64,000 nucleotides of DNA from Acidobacteriota bacterium (GCA_003225175.1 QIBA01000060.1:1-64000); one strand, 5' to 3'. Positions 36,610-45,806 are shown, counted from the first letter of the stretch. The notes: a model not told the origin generated them from the sequence alone. Program-made: numbers and translations.

Positions 36610-38268
36610 CTACTGCGGCAGTTCAGGCGGCTCGGGTTCAGCGGAGCCATCGGCGCGCGGATCTGAAGCGCCGAAGTTCATCTTACGGCTCGAGTCATGG
36701 AGAACCGCCTGTCCACGGCCCATCAACGATGTGTATTCCTTACGCACTTCCAGGTTGTGCCCCCTTGCGCGCAGTGCGTCGATGACTTCCGGTTTCACAC
36801 GACTCTCGATCGGTATATGACAGAGGTCGCCGCGACCCACCGTAAAGCGCGGAGCTGACAGGGCGGCCTGCACGTTCATACCGTAGTCCACCAGGTTAGA
36901 AACAAATTGAGCGTGCGCCAAAGGCTGATTCGCGCCGCCCATGATGCCAAATCCAATGTGCTGATCGCCCTTCTCCATGAATGCAGGAATGATCGTGTGA
37001 TAAGGGCGCTTGTGCCCGGCAAGGACGTTGGGGTGCTTGGGATCTAGGACAAATAGAGCACCACGATTTTGCAGCGGGAATCCCATTCCCTTTACTACTA
37101 CGCCGGACCCGAACTCTGAATAATTGCTGTTGATCCAGGAAACGATGTTTCCTTCACGATCCACGGTAGTCAAGTATGTAGTGTCGCTTCCAACTGGCGC
37201 TCCGGGACCATAATCACAACGCGCTTTGTTTGGATCGATCAACTTTGCCCTCTTCGCTGCATATTCTTTGGACAGCAACCCGGCCACCGGCACCGGCGAT
37301 ACGCGAGGATCCGCGAGATAGCGTTGTAGGTCGGCATATGCCAACTGCATGGCCTCGATCTTCTTGTGTAGCTCTGCCGTTCCCTGCGGGCCATCGGGAG
37401 CGGGAGGCGTTTGCTCCATGATATTGAGCATGGAGAGCGCGGCCATTCCCTGTCCATTCGGAGGAAGCTCGTAGACTCGCCAGCCACGATATTCCGTCGA
37501 GATCGGTTCCACCCACTCGGGTGTGAACTGCGCAAGGTCCTCCGCCGTCACAGTGCCGCCGAGTTCCTTTGAGGTTGCGATGAGCGCCTGCCCGATCTCC
37601 CCACGATAGAAAACGTCAGGACCGCCTTCCGCGAGCAGGCGTAAAGTTCGAGCGTAATCAGGATTCCGAAAGAGAGCACCTAGTGCAGGGGCGCGACCGT
37701 TGGGAAGAAATAGGCGTTTACCTTCGTCCGTAAAATAAGAGTTTGCCCAAGCATCATGGATGATTTCTGGAACGGCATAGCCGTTCTCGGCGTAATACAT
37801 GGCTGGCTGAAACAGGTCCCGCCAAGGAAGCTTGCCAAAACGATTATGCATCGCCGCCCATCCCGCGACGGCTCCGGGAACGGTGACGCTGTCGATGCCG
37901 TGGCTCGGCATCTTCGTGATGTCTTTCACCCGCAGGTACTCCGGCGTAAGAGCCTGGGGCGCCCATCCAGAGGCGTTGATGCCTGAAAGCTGGCCCGTCT
38001 TTGCGTCCCAGTAGATCGCAAACATGTCTCCCCCGATGCCGTTCATCATCGGCTCAGTAACGGAGAGCACCGCGTTTGCGGCAATGGCGGCATCAACTGC
38101 GGTCCCGCCTTTGGCCAGAATCCTTGCTCCCGCCTGAGATGCCAAGTAGTGGCTGGTGGCGACGATGCCTTTCGGGCTAACCACGATAGATCGCCCATAA
38201 GCACGGTCCTGAGATGCGGCGGTAGTTGCAACAAAGAGGGTCATCGCGAAGAGCGTAAATGGTCGCAT
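36610..38268 (-). CDS. ggt: Gamma-glutamyltransferase precursor
   Basis: 552 residues with a signal peptide (TLFAMTLFVATTAASQ). The large-subunit signatures are VVSPKGIVATSHYLASQAG, GGTAVDAAIAANAVLSVTEP and GIGGDMFAIYWD. The small subunit should begin at Thr363 in GSDTTYLTTVD, the usual autocleavage nucleophile, followed by NSNYSEFGSG and GGANQPLAHAQF. The enzyme is periplasmic and transfers or hydrolyses gamma-glutamyl groups, such as those of glutathione. The usual TTH after the nucleophile is TTY here. The last 20 residues are acidic and Pro-rich. Confidence 0.9.
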   Translation of the reverse strand: MRPFTLFAMTLFVATTAASQDRAYGRSIVVSPKGIVATSHYLASQAGARILAKGGTAVDAAIAANAVLSVTEPMMNGIGGDMFAIYWDAKTGQLSGINASGWAPQALTPEYLRVKDITKMPSHGIDSVTVPGAVAGWAAMHNRFGKLPWRDLFQPAMYYAENGYAVPEIIHDAWANSYFTDEGKRLFLPNGRAPALGALFRNPDYARTLRLLAEGGPDVFYRGEIGQALIATSKELGGTVTAEDLAQFTPEWVEPISTEYRGWRVYELPPNGQGMAALSMLNIMEQTPPAPDGPQGTAELHKKIEAMQLAYADLQRYLADPRVSPVPVAGLLSKEYAAKRAKLIDPNKARCDYGPGAPVGSDTTYLTTVDREGNIVSWINSNYSEFGSGVVVKGMGFPLQNRGALFVLDPKHPNVLAGHKRPYHTIIPAFMEKGDQHIGFGIMGGANQPLAHAQFVSNLVDYGMNVQAALSAPRFTVGRGDLCHIPIESRVKPEVIDALRARGHNLEVRKEYTSLMGRGQAVLHDSSRKMNFGASDPRADGSAEPEPPELPQ

Positions 38269-38571
38269 ATGTTGTGCGAGGAGAAGCTAAATGGAAGTCC
38301 AGGGAGGATACAAGTGCGCGGTTCACCTCCCGGACAATATAGAAGGGCGCAGACAGGGTTGCGGCAGTCTTCCATGGCCGATACAAATTGCCTGATCAGT
38401 ACGGACGGAAGGATGGTGTAGGCGTGGAGGGTACCTAGTGACAGGTTACGGCACACTATGTTTTTTCATAGAGCCGTCCCAATATGCGTACCGCAGCTAT
38501 CATTCCAAGAATATAATGGGCGCAAGTCCCTAGTTTCCCAAGATTTAGACAATCGTTGAAGGTAGACCCGT

Positions 38572-38587
38572 TGGCACCTGAGTTGCT
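38572..38587 (+). promoter_or_regulatory. Sigma-54 (RpoN) -24/-12 promoter
   Basis: TGGCAC at -24 and TTGCT at -12 match the TGGCACG-N4-TTGCW consensus except for one base (C for G after TGGCAC). The GG and GC pairs are exactly 12 nt apart. Transcription should begin near 38598, downstream of a TTG at 38556 but upstream of the ATG at 38649, which supports the ATG as the kinase start. The upstream gap 38269-38571 shows nothing else recognisable. Confidence 0.7.
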
Positions 38588-38648
38588 TATTGCCGAGAGA
38601 GAAGCAAGCGAACCCTCCACGGGCTACCAGGGCCTAAGAGACGAGCGC

Positions 38649-41480
38649 ATGACCAGGGAATCCCAACTGCGAGCAGCAGCCGTTGTGTTGGCACTGTGCA
38701 CCGTCGCAGTGATCGTCTTTGGCATCATCAATTTCCAAAAAGAGAGAGAGTACGTTGTCCCTGATGATGGCATCTGGTGGCTGGAGAGCGAAGGTCAACT
38801 TTATGCCGAACGAGTTACGCCTCTTGGTCCAGGAGAGCGTGCCGGGCTTAAAGCCGGCGATCAGCTAGCGGACATAAATGGAAGGGCGATCCACTCCGGG
38901 GCTGACCGAGTCCGCAGCCTTTTCCGAACCGGCACCTACTCGAAAGCGACCTATGGCGTAACTCGCAGCGGCGTGAGAGTCGAAGCTCCCGTGATCCTCG
39001 TTCCGGCAGACAAGTCGCTGAACGTTGGTCTGCGACTAATCGCGTTAATCTATCTCGGGATCGGCTTATATGTTCTGCTGCGACGCTGGTCCGCTCCGAA
39101 ATCGTCGCATTTCTTTGTTTTCTGCCTGACCTCCTCGGTTCTATACGCCTTCCACTACACAACAAAGCTGAACACCTTCGACTGGATCATTCTCTGGTCG
39201 AGCGTTGTTGCTGGCGTTTTGCAGGGTGCGCTCTTCCTGCATTTTGCGCTCACCTTCCCTGAGCCAAAGAAATGGTTGCGACATCGGGGATGGCTCATTC
39301 CTCTGCTCTATGTTCCCGGGGCCATCGCAGTTCTGGCTCGGGTTGTGGCGGTGAGAGAGTTCCTGCCGAGTGAGCGTCTGCTTTGGAATCTGAATCGGCT
39401 GGACATTGTTTGCTCAACTGTATGCTTCATTTTCGCGGCCATCGTGCTGCTCGGCACTTATCGAGAAAACAAAACGCCTCTCCTAAGGCAGCAGATGAAA
39501 TGGGTGACGCGCGGAACGATCCTCGCCATCGCGCCCTACACGATTTTCTACGTGATTCCGTACCTGCGTGGCGTGGATCCGACCGCGACGATGAAGGTCT
39601 CAGTCCTCTCGCTGGTCTTCCTGCCGCTCACCTTCGGGTACGCGATCATTCGTTATCGCTTGATGGACGTCGACCTGATCTTTAAGCGAGGCATGACATA
39701 CACGCTTGCCACCGCGATCGTGACGCTACTGAACCTGTTGGTGATCGGAGTCGTTGCCGAGAAGGTGCACTCGAATCTGCCAAACGCGGGCGAGTGGGGA
39801 TTGATCGTAGCTGTCGTGATCACAGCGCTCCTGTTCGACCCGATCAAACGCGTAATTCAACAGCGGCTGGATCGAGTTTTCTATCGCAAGCGGTATGACT
39901 ACAGACGCACTCTGGTTGAGTTCGCGCGCGATCTCAATTCTGAGACTGATCTCCGCGCAATGCTTTCAGCAGTAGTTAACCGTCTTTCACACACGTTGCT
40001 TGTCGATCGTGTAGCGGTCTTCCTCGCCAGCGAAAAACCGGAGGATATGGAGAAGTTCTTCCTGGCAAAGTCGTTTGGTATCTCGTCAGCGCAGAACCTG
40101 GAGCTCGATTTCCTCGGCAGGCTTTCGAACCAGCGCGAGCCCGGACACCTTTTCTTCGAGAACACTCATCAGGTGCTGAACGCGAGTCCGGCGGCTCAAG
40201 CGACCATTGCCAAGCTCGAGCTGAACTATTACATCCCGTGCCGAGTGCAGAACCGTACCATTGCCGTTTTGGGAATGGGTAAGACCGTCGAGAGCGACTA
40301 TCTCTCCAGCGAAGATGTTGAGCTGCTTGAGACTCTCTCCGGATACATCGGTATTGCGATCCAGAACGCGCGACTCTATGCCTCGCTGCAGCAGCGCATC
40401 GCCGCGTACGAGCGGCTGAAGGAATTCAACGAGAATATCGTTGAGTCCATCAGTGTCGGCGTCCTTGCCGTGGATCTGGCCGATCGGGTGGAGTCGTGGA
40501 ACTCGCAGATGGAAGTGATGTACGCGAAGCCGCGAGCACAAGCGCTTGGAAGGCCTCTGAGCGAGATCTTCCCTGCAGCCTTCGTAGAAGAGTATTACCG
40601 CGTTCGCCAATCGCCTGGCATCCACAACTTTTATAAGTTCAGACTCAACACGCCGACGGGCGAGAGCCGCGTCGCGAACATCGCCATTGCGCCGCTAGTT
40701 ACGCGGCAGTTCGAAGTGGTGGGACGCATCATCATTGTCGATGACATCACCGACCGTCTTGAGCTGGAATCGCAGCTCAGCCAGGCGGAGAAGATGTCGT
40801 CGATTGGTCTGCTGGCCGCAGGCGTAGCCCACGAAGTGAACACGCCCCTTGCCGTTATTTCGTCTTACTCGCAGTTACTCGCCAAACAGCTTCAAGGTGA
40901 CGAGAAGCGCTCAGCGATTTTGGAGAAGATCGCTCAGCAAACTTTCCGCGCCTCCGAAATCGTCAACAGCCTCCTGAATTTCTCGCGCACCAGCGGCAGT
41001 GAGTTCCAGCTTATCGACTTGAACCGAGTGATCCAGGATACGCTGACGCTGCTCGAACACCAGTTCAAAACGGGAAGAGTTCATATCGAGAGCGAGCTCT
41101 ACGTCGAGTTGCCCGGCATTATGGGCAACAGCGGCAAGCTGCAGCAGGTCTTCCTTAATCTCTTCCTGAATGCTAAGGACGCGATGCCGAACGGGGGCAC
41201 GCTTAAGGTCAGCACTGAGAACGGTGACGGAGTGCGGGTCATGATCTCCGACACCGGCTCGGGGATCGCTCCAGAACATTTAAATCGCATTTACGATCCA
41301 TTCTTCACCACAAAGGCGAAACCTGGAGAAGGACAGCGTCGTGGCACCGGACTCGGGCTCTCCGTGAGCTACGGAATTATCCAAGAGCACGCCGGCAAGA
41401 TCCAGGTAAGCAGCCGTCCCGGCCAGGGCACGACATTTGCGCTCGAATTTCCCATGTTGAGAAAGGCAGTCAATGTCTGA
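38649..41480 (+). CDS. Membrane sensor histidine kinase (PDZ, multi-TM, GAF, PAS, HisKA, HATPase)
   Basis: 943 residues from ATG 38649; a TTG at 38556 would add 31 residues but lies upstream of the predicted promoter start. TM1 (about 10-30) is followed by an extracytoplasmic PDZ-like domain (PLGPGERAGLKAGDQLADINGR). Then come about eight TM helices, a GAF domain (about 425-565) and a PAS domain (about 590-700). HisKA follows with phosphoacceptor His728 in GVAHEVNTPLAVI. The HATPase has LQQVFLNLFLNAKDAMP, SDTGSGIAPEH and GTGLGLSVSYGI. It is likely an envelope sensor that phosphorylates the overlapping regulator. The signal is unknown. Confidence 0.88.
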   Translation: MTRESQLRAAAVVLALCTVAVIVFGIINFQKEREYVVPDDGIWWLESEGQLYAERVTPLGPGERAGLKAGDQLADINGRAIHSGADRVRSLFRTGTYSKATYGVTRSGVRVEAPVILVPADKSLNVGLRLIALIYLGIGLYVLLRRWSAPKSSHFFVFCLTSSVLYAFHYTTKLNTFDWIILWSSVVAGVLQGALFLHFALTFPEPKKWLRHRGWLIPLLYVPGAIAVLARVVAVREFLPSERLLWNLNRLDIVCSTVCFIFAAIVLLGTYRENKTPLLRQQMKWVTRGTILAIAPYTIFYVIPYLRGVDPTATMKVSVLSLVFLPLTFGYAIIRYRLMDVDLIFKRGMTYTLATAIVTLLNLLVIGVVAEKVHSNLPNAGEWGLIVAVVITALLFDPIKRVIQQRLDRVFYRKRYDYRRTLVEFARDLNSETDLRAMLSAVVNRLSHTLLVDRVAVFLASEKPEDMEKFFLAKSFGISSAQNLELDFLGRLSNQREPGHLFFENTHQVLNASPAAQATIAKLELNYYIPCRVQNRTIAVLGMGKTVESDYLSSEDVELLETLSGYIGIAIQNARLYASLQQRIAAYERLKEFNENIVESISVGVLAVDLADRVESWNSQMEVMYAKPRAQALGRPLSEIFPAAFVEEYYRVRQSPGIHNFYKFRLNTPTGESRVANIAIAPLVTRQFEVVGRIIIVDDITDRLELESQLSQAEKMSSIGLLAAGVAHEVNTPLAVISSYSQLLAKQLQGDEKRSAILEKIAQQTFRASEIVNSLLNFSRTSGSEFQLIDLNRVIQDTLTLLEHQFKTGRVHIESELYVELPGIMGNSGKLQQVFLNLFLNAKDAMPNGGTLKVSTENGDGVRVMISDTGSGIAPEHLNRIYDPFFTTKAKPGEGQRRGTGLGLSVSYGIIQEHAGKIQVSSRPGQGTTFALEFPMLRKAVNV

Positions 41481-42918
41481 AGCAGCAGTATCCGCAGTAT
41501 TAGCGCGACGACATATGCATCAAGTTGAACCCGCGACCGGCTCGATTCTGATCATCGATGATGAAGCCGCGATCCGCGAGTCGCTCGAAACACTGCTCGC
41601 GATCGAAGGCTACAACGTAGAGGCAGCCAGAAGCGCGGAAGAAGGGCTGGCCATGTTGGCGGCTTTCCCGCGCGATCTCGTGCTTCTCGACTTCGCCCTA
41701 CCCGATCGCAATGGTCTCGAAGTGCTGGACGAGATTCGCCAGCGCAATCCCGGGCTGCCCGTAATCATGATCACGGCCTACGGCACTGTGGAGAACGCTG
41801 TGAAAGCGATTCAGGCGGGCGCCACGAATTTCATTCAGAAGCCGTGGGACAACGAGAAGCTGCTCGCCGACGTCCGCGCTTCCATTTCCCGCCTCCGCGT
41901 AGAAGAAGAGAACCGCCAACTGAAGCGCGCTCTAAAACAGCGCTACAGCTTTGAAAACATAGTGGGCAAGAGCGAGGCGATGCTCAAGATTTTCGATCTG
42001 GTGGCTCAAGTTGCTCCCAGCAGGTCAACCGTTCTCATTCAGGGCGACAGCGGCACAGGCAAAGAGCTGATTGCAAAAGCCATTCATGCGAGTTCGCCGC
42101 GAAAGGACGGCCCCTTCGTTCCGGTGAATACGGGCTCGATGCCGACCGAACTGCTTGAATCCACTCTGTTCGGCCATGTGAAAGGCGCGTTTACCAGCGC
42201 GATTGCATCGAAAAAAGGCCTCTTCGAGATCGCAAACAAGGGGACTCTTTTTCTGGACGAAATCGGTACCATGGGCCTCGATACTCAGGCCAAGATTCTG
42301 CGCGTCCTCCAGGATCGCAAATTCATGCATTTGGGCGGAGTGCAGGAAGTTCAAGTGGATGTCCGTATCATCGCCGCAACCAACGTCGATTTAAAGCACC
42401 TGGTGAAAGAAAGTAAGTTCCGCGAAGACCTCTACTACCGTCTAAATGTAATCAGCGTTAATCTTCCGCCACTGCGCACTCGCATGGAAGATGTGCCGCT
42501 GCTGGTGAATCACTTTCTGGCTCGCTTTTCCGACGAAAACGGGCTCCCAACTCGGCACTTCACAGCAGACGCTATGCGCCCTCTCCTGAGTTACGCGTGG
42601 CCTGGCAATGTCCGCGAACTTGAGAACGTGATTGAACGTGCAGTCGTACTCTCTTCCGGCGTGAACATCGGCGTTGACCTCTTGCCGGAGTCCGTTCTCG
42701 GCGAGAGTTCCATTCCGGTACTGGCCGAAGAATCGTCCAATGCCTCGTTGTTCGACATCATGGAAGAATGCGAACGCCGAGTGATCGTAGGAATGCTCGA
42801 GAAATGCTCCTGGAATCAAACCGAAGCCGCGGAACGATTCCGCATTCCACTTTCAACCTTGAATCAGAAGATCAAGCGCCTGACTATCGAAGTCCGTAAG
42901 CGCGGGCGGGAGAACTAG
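41473..42918 (+). CDS. Sigma-54-dependent response regulator (NtrC family)
   Basis: 481 residues: receiver domain (phosphoacceptor Asp73 in VLLDFALPD), AAA+ domain with Walker A GDSGTGKE and Walker B TLFLDEIG, and a C-terminal Fis-type helix-turn-helix (SWNQTEAAERFRIPLSTLNQKI). The sigma-54 contact loop, normally GAFTGA, reads GAFTSA (residues 238-243). It overlaps the kinase gene by 8 nt, so the pair is one operon. As an RpoN activator it probably acts on the operon's own sigma-54 promoter and on targets elsewhere. Confidence 0.9.
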   Translation: MSEAAVSAVLARRHMHQVEPATGSILIIDDEAAIRESLETLLAIEGYNVEAARSAEEGLAMLAAFPRDLVLLDFALPDRNGLEVLDEIRQRNPGLPVIMITAYGTVENAVKAIQAGATNFIQKPWDNEKLLADVRASISRLRVEEENRQLKRALKQRYSFENIVGKSEAMLKIFDLVAQVAPSRSTVLIQGDSGTGKELIAKAIHASSPRKDGPFVPVNTGSMPTELLESTLFGHVKGAFTSAIASKKGLFEIANKGTLFLDEIGTMGLDTQAKILRVLQDRKFMHLGGVQEVQVDVRIIAATNVDLKHLVKESKFREDLYYRLNVISVNLPPLRTRMEDVPLLVNHFLARFSDENGLPTRHFTADAMRPLLSYAWPGNVRELENVIERAVVLSSGVNIGVDLLPESVLGESSIPVLAEESSNASLFDIMEECERRVIVGMLEKCSWNQTEAAERFRIPLSTLNQKIKRLTIEVRKRGREN

Positions 42919-43049
42919 GAATAGCGGACAGGTTTACAGGGGACGGGGAAGACAAGCCGATTTCTGGATTCGCATACGCTGCTCCTTTACTCCGAGATGG
43001 TGTTCCTGGCGAATGTCGCACTCTTTGAGTCATGCTGTATTCCGCTGTT

Positions 43050-43127
43050 CCTGTAACATGTCACCTGTAACCTGTTCCCTGTTCCCTATTCCCTATTTTC
43101 CTTGTAACCTGTCGCTGTAACCTGCCC
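43050..43127. repeat. Low-complexity CCTGTAAC / GTTCCCT phrase repeats
   Basis: Short degenerate phrases alternate: CCTGTAAC, CACCTGTAACCTG, TTCCCTGTTCCC, TATTCCCTATT, CTTGTAACCTG. They fill the gap just before mlaE. The rest of 42919-43132 shows nothing recognisable. Confidence 0.6.
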
Positions 43128-43132
43128 AACAC

Positions 43133-43927
43133 ATGCCATTTCTGCAGACGTTGCTCACTTCACCTGACGAAATCGTTAAAGAGAAAGTTCTTGCCGTTCA
43201 GGAATACTCACTGCTGGCTGGCGAAGCTGTCTCGAATCTTTTTCGTCGCCCACGATATCTCGCCGACATGCTGATGCAAATGGATTTCATTGGTGTCGGC
43301 TCACTTCCAATCGTCGTGCTCACCGGCCTCTCCATCGGCGCGGTGCTCGCGCTGCAAACTTCCACAACGCTGCAGCAGTTCGGCTCGGTTTCGCTTACCG
43401 GCCAACTCGTGTCGTTCTCGATGATCAAAGAAATCGGCCCAGTGCTTACGAGTCTGATGCTTGCTGGTCGTGCTGCCACCGGAATGGCCAGCGAATTGGG
43501 ATCGATGAAGGTGACCGAGCAAATCGAAGCCATGCGTGCTCTGGGCACTGATCCTGTGAAGAAGCTCGTAACGCCACGAGTAATTTCCACCGTGGTCATG
43601 CTGTTCTTCCTGGCTATTCTGTCCGACCTGATGGGTCTGGTCGGTGGATACATCGTCGGCGTCGGTCGGCTAGGGCTCAGCACTCGGCAATATTGGACAA
43701 GTACATATCAGGCGCTGCAATTTCCGGACGTCTTTCAGGGCCTCGTCAAACCGTTCTTTTTCGGTTTCATTATTGCAACAGTCGGCTGCTATTTCGGATT
43801 TTCCACCAAAGGCGGAACACAAGGAGTGGGTCGCTCCACCACGCAGGCGATGGTGGCCGCGTCGGTGCTGATCCTGATCGTCGATTTTTTCCTGACGCAG
43901 TTGCTGATTGGGATATTCGGACGGTGA
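43133..43927 (+). CDS. mlaE: MlaE-family ABC permease
   Basis: 264 residues, five TM helices, with the MlaE/YrbE signature: TGLSIGAVLALQTSTTLQQFG, IKEIGPVLTSLMLAGRAATGMASELGSMKVTEQIEAMRALGTDPVKKLVTPR, and FGFIIATVGCYFGFSTKGGTQGVGRSTTQAMVAASVLI. It is the inner-membrane permease of an MCE-type lipid transport system that moves phospholipids or hydrophobic compounds between membranes. mlaF follows after 36 nt. No MCE (MlaD) or MlaB/MlaC gene is adjacent, so the complex must draw those parts from elsewhere. Confidence 0.92.
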   Translation: MPFLQTLLTSPDEIVKEKVLAVQEYSLLAGEAVSNLFRRPRYLADMLMQMDFIGVGSLPIVVLTGLSIGAVLALQTSTTLQQFGSVSLTGQLVSFSMIKEIGPVLTSLMLAGRAATGMASELGSMKVTEQIEAMRALGTDPVKKLVTPRVISTVVMLFFLAILSDLMGLVGGYIVGVGRLGLSTRQYWTSTYQALQFPDVFQGLVKPFFFGFIIATVGCYFGFSTKGGTQGVGRSTTQAMVAASVLILIVDFFLTQLLIGIFGR

Positions 43928-43963
43928 CACGCGCTCTATATGGAAAAACCTGATAGCTGAGTC

Positions 43964-44791
43964 ATGACAATTGCTGCAATCACAAATGGCTTTCACCCTT
44001 CCGGCGAGGTTGTGCTCGAGTTCAAAGATGTGGAATTGGGTTTCGACCAGCACCTCGTACTGCGTGGAATTTCGTTTCGCTTGCATCGCGGAGAAACGAA
44101 AGTTCTGTTTGGTGTCGCCGGATCAGGAAAGAGCGTCATTCTAAAGCTCGCGATGGGTCTTTTGAAGCCCGACGCCGGCACGATTACTGTTTTGGGAAAT
44201 GAAGTGAGTTCCATGCCCGAGCACGAACTGTTCGACCTCCGCCGCCAGATCGGAATGGTCTTCCAGGAAAGCGCATTGTTCGATTCTCTTAAGGTAGAGG
44301 AGAATGTCGCATTCCGCCTGATGGAGGAGCACATTCCTGCGGATGAAATTCGCAAGCGCGTGACCGAGGCGCTGCGCTTCGTGGAACTGGAACAGACGCT
44401 CCAGAAATTTCCTTCCGAGTTGTCAGGAGGCATGCGCCGTCGTGTCGCCATCGCACGCGCCATCGTTACACAACCTGAGATCATCCTCTACGATTCGCCC
44501 ACCGGCGGCCTCGATCCCATTACCTCAACAACAATTGTCGAGCTTCTCATCAAGCAACGCGACGTATATCAAACGTCTGCTCTCATGGTCACTCACCGCC
44601 TCCAGGATGGATTTGCGATGGCCACTCATTACTACGATCAGCAAAGAGGCCAAATGGTTCCCGTACGCGATAGCGGCATCGACACTAAGACATCTTTTCT
44701 TATTCTGAGAGACGGCAAAGCGATCTTTGATGGTGGTGGACACGAGCTCGCCAGCAGCGATGACGAGTACATCAAGGAATACGTCTCGTAG
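43964..44791 (+). CDS. mlaF: MlaF-family ABC transporter ATPase
   Basis: 275 residues. Walker A is GVAGSGKS, the Q-loop VFQESALFDSL, the ABC signature LSGGMRRRVAIARA, Walker B IILYDSPTGGLDP, and the switch His is in MVTHRLQDG. The protein fits the MlaF/Ttg2A group. The residue after the Walker B aspartate (Asp177) is Ser178 instead of the catalytic Glu usual in ABC ATPases. It pairs with MlaE. A 6-bp hairpin (AGAGCT/AGCTCT, 44803-44818) lies between it and the convergent DHH gene. Confidence 0.9.
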   Translation: MTIAAITNGFHPSGEVVLEFKDVELGFDQHLVLRGISFRLHRGETKVLFGVAGSGKSVILKLAMGLLKPDAGTITVLGNEVSSMPEHELFDLRRQIGMVFQESALFDSLKVEENVAFRLMEEHIPADEIRKRVTEALRFVELEQTLQKFPSELSGGMRRRVAIARAIVTQPEIILYDSPTGGLDPITSTTIVELLIKQRDVYQTSALMVTHRLQDGFAMATHYYDQQRGQMVPVRDSGIDTKTSFLILRDGKAIFDGGGHELASSDDEYIKEYVS

Positions 44792-44816
44792 TCTGCTTGA
44801 GAAGAGCTGGGAAGCT

Positions 44817-45806
44817 CTAGCGGCTTAGTTGTTCGACTTTGGCGACGCTGGCGCGTAACTCTTCGACGATCTCCCGCGCGGCTTGTCGGGCTCGATCTTC
44901 CTGATTCGGTTCGAAAGAAATCGCCCCAACGCGTGCGTGACCGCCGCCGCCATAACGTTCGCAGATTACCGCGAGGTTCAACATGTCTTGCGGACGCATC
45001 ATCGTCCAAGGATTGGAACCAACCGACACCTTTGTACGGAAAGAACTCTTGCTAAGTCCGACACTGTAGGTCGAATCTGGATGCAGATAATAAGGCACGA
45101 ACTTGTTATAACCCTCGAGGTCGCAATCCATTACATCGAAAAAAATCGTTCCGTGTCTACATTCGGAGCGCTGCTTCATGATCTCGATCGAGCGCTTATG
45201 CCGCTCGAGCAGCGGAGGAACGAGAGGTGCTACCAGGGGATCTTCAATAATGTCAGCTAACGACTTGTAGGCCAAAAGAGGGATCAATCCCGGCGTGAAG
45301 TTTTTGTCCTGAGTGGATTCGATGACCATCGTCAGCTTCATGGCCGGATGCTTCATCTCTACTGCCGTCTTCGCGTCTTTGTATTGCGCGCCATCGACGA
45401 TGTCGGCCCACTCGATTAACTCCGCCACCGGAGCAGGATTGAAGCCAAAACGATTCTCGGCAATCGTGGCTAGAAATTTCGTGCAGGACTTGAAGTCCGG
45501 ATCATAGAACTTCTTGTTGCTCTGATTGTGCAGAAAGTGCTCGTGGTCCTCCGGCGTGAGAAATGCGCTCTGGTGATGGTCGAACCACCATGTGATCTTC
45601 GGAGAGGCGGAGTACTTAAAGTCGACAATCGCATTTTCATCGCCGGTAAACGCTGCCTCATCGAATAGCGATCCGGCACGATGCAGAAGACCTACGTATT
45701 CAAAGGTCGCGTTATCGCGAATCCGCTCCGAATAAAAACGGGAAAACAATGCGGCAGACGCGGTACCGTCGAAACACTTGTCGTGAAAGAAAACCCGGAC
45801 CTTCAA
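44817..45806 (-). CDS. DHH-family phosphoesterase-like protein
   Basis: 329 residues. The DHH-type motifs are HDKCFDGTASAALF (first metal site), IVDFKYS, WFDHHQSAF (the DHH box) and a C-terminal GGGGHARVGAISF (DHHA1-type substrate loop). Relatives include oligoribonucleases, cyclic-dinucleotide and bisphosphate phosphatases and exopolyphosphatases. The first motif, H-D-K-C-F-D-G, differs from the common HxNPDxD form and groups with less-studied DHH proteins, so the substrate is open. The gene is convergent with mlaF. Confidence 0.82.
   Translation of the reverse strand: MKVRVFFHDKCFDGTASAALFSRFYSERIRDNATFEYVGLLHRAGSLFDEAAFTGDENAIVDFKYSASPKITWWFDHHQSAFLTPEDHEHFLHNQSNKKFYDPDFKSCTKFLATIAENRFGFNPAPVAELIEWADIVDGAQYKDAKTAVEMKHPAMKLTMVIESTQDKNFTPGLIPLLAYKSLADIIEDPLVAPLVPPLLERHKRSIEIMKQRSECRHGTIFFDVMDCDLEGYNKFVPYYLHPDSTYSVGLSKSSFRTKVSVGSNPWTMMRPQDMLNLAVICERYGGGGHARVGAISFEPNQEDRARQAAREIVEELRASVAKVEQLSR

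Noticed and set aside
38556-38648. TTG at 38556 as the kinase start
   Set aside because: It lies upstream of the predicted sigma-54 transcript start and has no ribosome-binding site; the extra 31 residues are not domain-like.
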